Below are positions 62,019 through 64,000 of a DNA stretch of 64,000 nucleotides, piece by piece. A program made the translations under genes and the position numbers. The notes below the pieces were generated by a model. It made no database searches. It saw only the letters and a program-made list of their open reading frames with translations, and was not told where the DNA came from. Origin of the DNA: Actinomycetes bacterium (GTDB taxonomy: Bacteria > Actinomycetota > CALGFH01); contig DASYUT010000108.1 of assembly GCA_036000965.1 (NCBI GenBank), forward strand, positions 1 through 64,000. Reading direction: 5' to 3'. Every line of letters starts with the position of its first letter. Position 1 is the stretch's first letter.

Positions 62019-62480
62019 TTTCCGACCGCTGGGGACGGGCCGCGGGTGCTCGTGCTGCACGGACCCAACCTGGGGGCGCTCGGCCGCCGCGACCCGGCCC
62101 AGTACGGGACCCTCGACCTCGACGCGATCACGGCCCGGCTCGGCGCGCTCGCCGCCGAGCTGGGCGTCGCCGTCGAGGGCCTGCAGTCCGACCACGAGGG
62201 CGAGCTGGTCGAGGCGCTCCTGGGCGCCCGCGCGGGCGGGGTCGCCGCCGTCGTGATCAACCCGGGCGCCCTCGCCCACACCTCCTACGCGGTGCGGGAC
62301 GCGGTCGAGGCGTGCGGCATCCCGGTGGTCGAGGTCCACCTGTCCAACGTGCACGCGCGCGAGCGGTTCCGCCACCACCTGGCCATCGCCCCGGTCGCGG
62401 CCGGCGTGGTGGCCGGGCTCGGGCCGGCCAGCTACGAGCTGGGGCTGCGCGCGGTCGCCGGCCTGATCGCCCGCGGGTAG
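62007..62480 (+). CDS. aroQ: Type II 3-dehydroquinate dehydratase
   Basis: 157 residues. Removes water from 3-dehydroquinate. Family segments: LVLHGPNLGALGRRDPAQYG with the catalytic Tyr, LQSDHEGELVEAL, VINPGALAHTSYAVRDAV and VEVHLSNVHARERFRHH with the catalytic His. The usual NGPNLNLLG is altered to HGPNLGALG, so one conserved Asn is Gly. GTG 62007 follows AGGAGGGG. Confidence 0.93.
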   Translation: MTRAFPTAGDGPRVLVLHGPNLGALGRRDPAQYGTLDLDAITARLGALAAELGVAVEGLQSDHEGELVEALLGARAGGVAAVVINPGALAHTSYAVRDAVEACGIPVVEVHLSNVHARERFRHHLAIAPVAAGVVAGLGPASYELGLRAVAGLIARG

Positions 62481-62534
62481 AACCTCTTGCGGGCGGGAAC
62501 GAATGCCGGTGAGGCCGAGATGCGAGGAGTCGAC

Positions 62535-63662
62535 GTGTCCGTCCAGCCCGCCCGCCCCGACCGCCGCCCCGGAGGCCGGGCGCACCAGATCAGGACCACC
62601 CTGGCCCGCCGGGGCGCCCTTCGTGCCCTGCTGCCACCCGCCGACCTGGTCGCCATGCTGGTCACCAAGCCGGTCAACGTCCGTTACCTCACCGGCTTCT
62701 CGGGCAGCTACGGCGCGCTGCTGCTCTTCCACGACCGCACGATCTTCCTCACCGACCGCCGCTACGAGGCGCAGGCGGCGGCCGAGGTGGCCGGCGCCGA
62801 GATCGTGATGGCCGGCGGCGACCTGATCGCCGGGGTCGTGACCGTGCTCGGCAACGACGGCGAAGGGCTGGGGTTCGAGCCGAACGGGCTCACCTGGGGG
62901 ATGGGGCAGCGGCTGCGCACCTCGCTGCCCGGGCGGGCCGTGGTGCCCGCCCCCGAGCTGGTCGAGGAGCTGCGCGTGGTCAAGGACGAGGAGGAGGTCG
63001 CGTCCATGCGCGAGGCGGCCCGGATCGGCACCACCGCCCTCGCCGGGCTGCTCGACACCTTGCGGGCCGGGATGACCGAGCGCGAGGTCGCGCTCGACCT
63101 CGAGCTGTCGATGCGCCGGCTCGGCGGGGACGGCCTGGCCTTCGACCCGATCGTCGCCTTCGGGGAGCAGGCGGCTGAGCCGCACCACCGGCCGAACGAC
63201 CGGGAGCTCGCCGCCGGCGACTTCGTCAAGCTCGACTTCGGCGCCCGGGTCGACGGCTACTGCTCCGACATGACCCGCACAGTGGCCTTCGGCCGTACCT
63301 CCGAGCGCCAGCGCGAGGTCTACCAGCTGGTCCTCCGGGCCCAGGCGGCCGGGCTGGCCGCGCTGCGTCCCAGGGTCGTCGCGGGCGAGGTCGACCGCGC
63401 CTGCCGGGAGGTCATCGCCGACGCGGGCCTGGGCGACGCGTTCGTCCACCCCACCGGGCACGGCGTCGGGCTCCAGATCCACGAGGCGCCGTGGGTGCGC
63501 CCCGGAGCCGGTGGTAGCATCGCCAGCGGGACGCCAGTGACCGTCGAGCCAGGTGTCTACCTTCCCGGCTTCGGCGGCGTGCGGATCGAGGACCTTGCGG
63601 TCGTCCGTCCGGGCGGCCACGAGCTCCTCACCACTGCACCCAGGGAGCTCATCGAACTCTGA
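62535..63662 (+). CDS. pepQ: M24-family Xaa-Pro aminopeptidase/dipeptidase
   Basis: 375 residues. N-terminal creatinase-like domain ([27 protein letters not shown]) and C-terminal pita-bread metallopeptidase. Metal ligands: two Asp in [18 protein letters not shown], His in [15 protein letters not shown], Glu in [11 protein letters not shown] and in VRIEDLAVV. Releases or cleaves peptides at proline. GTG 62535 is preferred for its GAGGAG SD; ATG 62520 is an alternative. Precedes efp as in most actinobacteria. Confidence 0.92.
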   Translation: MSVQPARPDRRPGGRAHQIRTTLARRGALRALLPPADLVAMLVTKPVNVRYLTGFSGSYGALLLFHDRTIFLTDRRYEAQAAAEVAGAEIVMAGGDLIAGVVTVLGNDGEGLGFEPNGLTWGMGQRLRTSLPGRAVVPAPELVEELRVVKDEEEVASMREAARIGTTALAGLLDTLRAGMTEREVALDLELSMRRLGGDGLAFDPIVAFGEQAAEPHHRPNDRELAAGDFVKLDFGARVDGYCSDMTRTVAFGRTSERQREVYQLVLRAQAAGLAALRPRVVAGEVDRACREVIADAGLGDAFVHPTGHGVGLQIHEAPWVRPGAGGSIASGTPVTVEPGVYLPGFGGVRIEDLAVVRPGGHELLTTAPRELIEL

Positions 63663-63717
63663 CGGACGGACGGCCCGGCGCGCGGCGGAGCCGCTGGCAA
63701 GGCTTGAGGAGGCACCG

Positions 63718-64000
63718 ATGCCAACCACGAACGACCTGAAGAACGGGATGACCCTGAACATCGACGGCAACCTGATGAACGTGGTGGAGTTCCAGCACGT
63801 CAAGCCGGGCAAGGGTGGCGCCTTCGTGCGCACCAAGCTGAAGAACGTGCGCACCGGGCGGGTGCTCGACAAGACCTTCCGGGCCGCCGAGCCGGTCGAG
63901 GTGGCCATCCTGGAGAAGCGCGCGATGCAGTATCTCTACCGGGACGAGACCGGCTTCCACTTCATGGACACCGAGACCTACGAGCAGTCGGCGGTCGAGG
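63718..64000 (+). CDS. efp: Translation elongation factor P, partial
   Basis: 94 codons to the right edge; the C-terminal OB domain is cut off. N-terminal KOW domain: [39 protein letters not shown] with the loop lysine (PGKGG) that is modified in some bacteria. EF-P relieves ribosome stalling at polyproline, of which this genome seems rich. GAGGAGG precedes ATG 63718. Confidence 0.97.
   Translation, partial: MPTTNDLKNGMTLNIDGNLMNVVEFQHVKPGKGGAFVRTKLKNVRTGRVLDKTFRAAEPVEVAILEKRAMQYLYRDETGFHFMDTETYEQSAVE

Noticed and set aside
60801-63908. 1035-codon minus-strand open frame opposite aroB-aroQ-pepQ-efp
   Set aside because: Antisense frame kept open by high GC; every part is opposite a clear family member and its product is Gly/Arg/His-rich with no domain.

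Overview
The window is a very GC-rich chromosomal segment from an actinobacterium. The evidence is the gene order and the start-codon habits. The order pdxS-pdxT-yebC-ruvC-ruvA-ruvB-yajC-secD-secF-apt...relA, then aspS, rarA, alaS-ruvX-mltG-aroE and aroC-aroK-aroB-aroQ-pepQ-efp, is the classic actinobacterial backbone. Many genes start with GTG (some TTG), genes often overlap by 1-4 bases (GTGA/ATGA), and several have a TAnnnT -10 box only 6-9 bases upstream of the start codon, which suggests leaderless mRNAs. Type IV pilus genes (pilT, pilC, pilD, pilMNO, prepilins) point to a deep-branching, environmental actinobacterial lineage rather than Streptomyces or Mycobacterium. I could not place it further. 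No rRNA, tRNA, CRISPR array, transposase or integrase was seen.

Layout. 1-2768 (minus): most of a type IIG-like restriction-modification enzyme running off the left edge, preceded by an 8-codon leader ORF. 3098-4416: membrane protein and M48 protease. 4544-7771: vitamin B6 synthase genes, yebC and ruvC. 7768-9465: ruvAB. 10053-14702: yajC, an HD protein, secDF, apt. 14689-19465: small zinc-finger protein, KdpD-like kinase, APC permease, pyrophosphatase. 19773-25342: relA, dtd, methyltransferase, peptidyl-prolyl isomerase, metallo-hydrolase. 25658-30431: aspS, ABC exporter remnant, rarA and two small membrane proteins. 30493-35699: alaS, ruvX, mltG, aroE. 35900-42950: accessory island. 42950-58552: type IV pilus cluster, interrupted by a minus-strand sigma/anti-sigma/ABC-2 operon (45843-49539). 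58684-64000: chorismate pathway genes, an aminopeptidase, and efp running off the right edge.

The accessory island is the most unusual part. It has a stub of an SNF2-type helicase that stops just before the expected ATP-binding motif, and a near-consensus promoter begins four bases later. That promoter would make an RNA of about 78 nt with two hairpins, the second followed by a T-rich tract. A NYN-family RNase gene with an inserted four-cysteine motif comes next, and it overlaps a DUF1156 DNA methyltransferase gene, followed by a DUF499 ATPase gene. DUF1156 and DUF499 proteins are associated with anti-phage loci. Here the usual helicase appears to have been replaced by an RNA-plus-RNase cassette. 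This is the best candidate for an undescribed system.

A second theme is local tandem duplication. At more than a dozen gene junctions a unit of 18-59 bp, different at each site, is repeated two to ten times. The unit often includes the stop codon or GTGA stop/start overlap, and several repeats are read into protein tails or linkers (RuvC, SecF, AroE, AroB, PilT).
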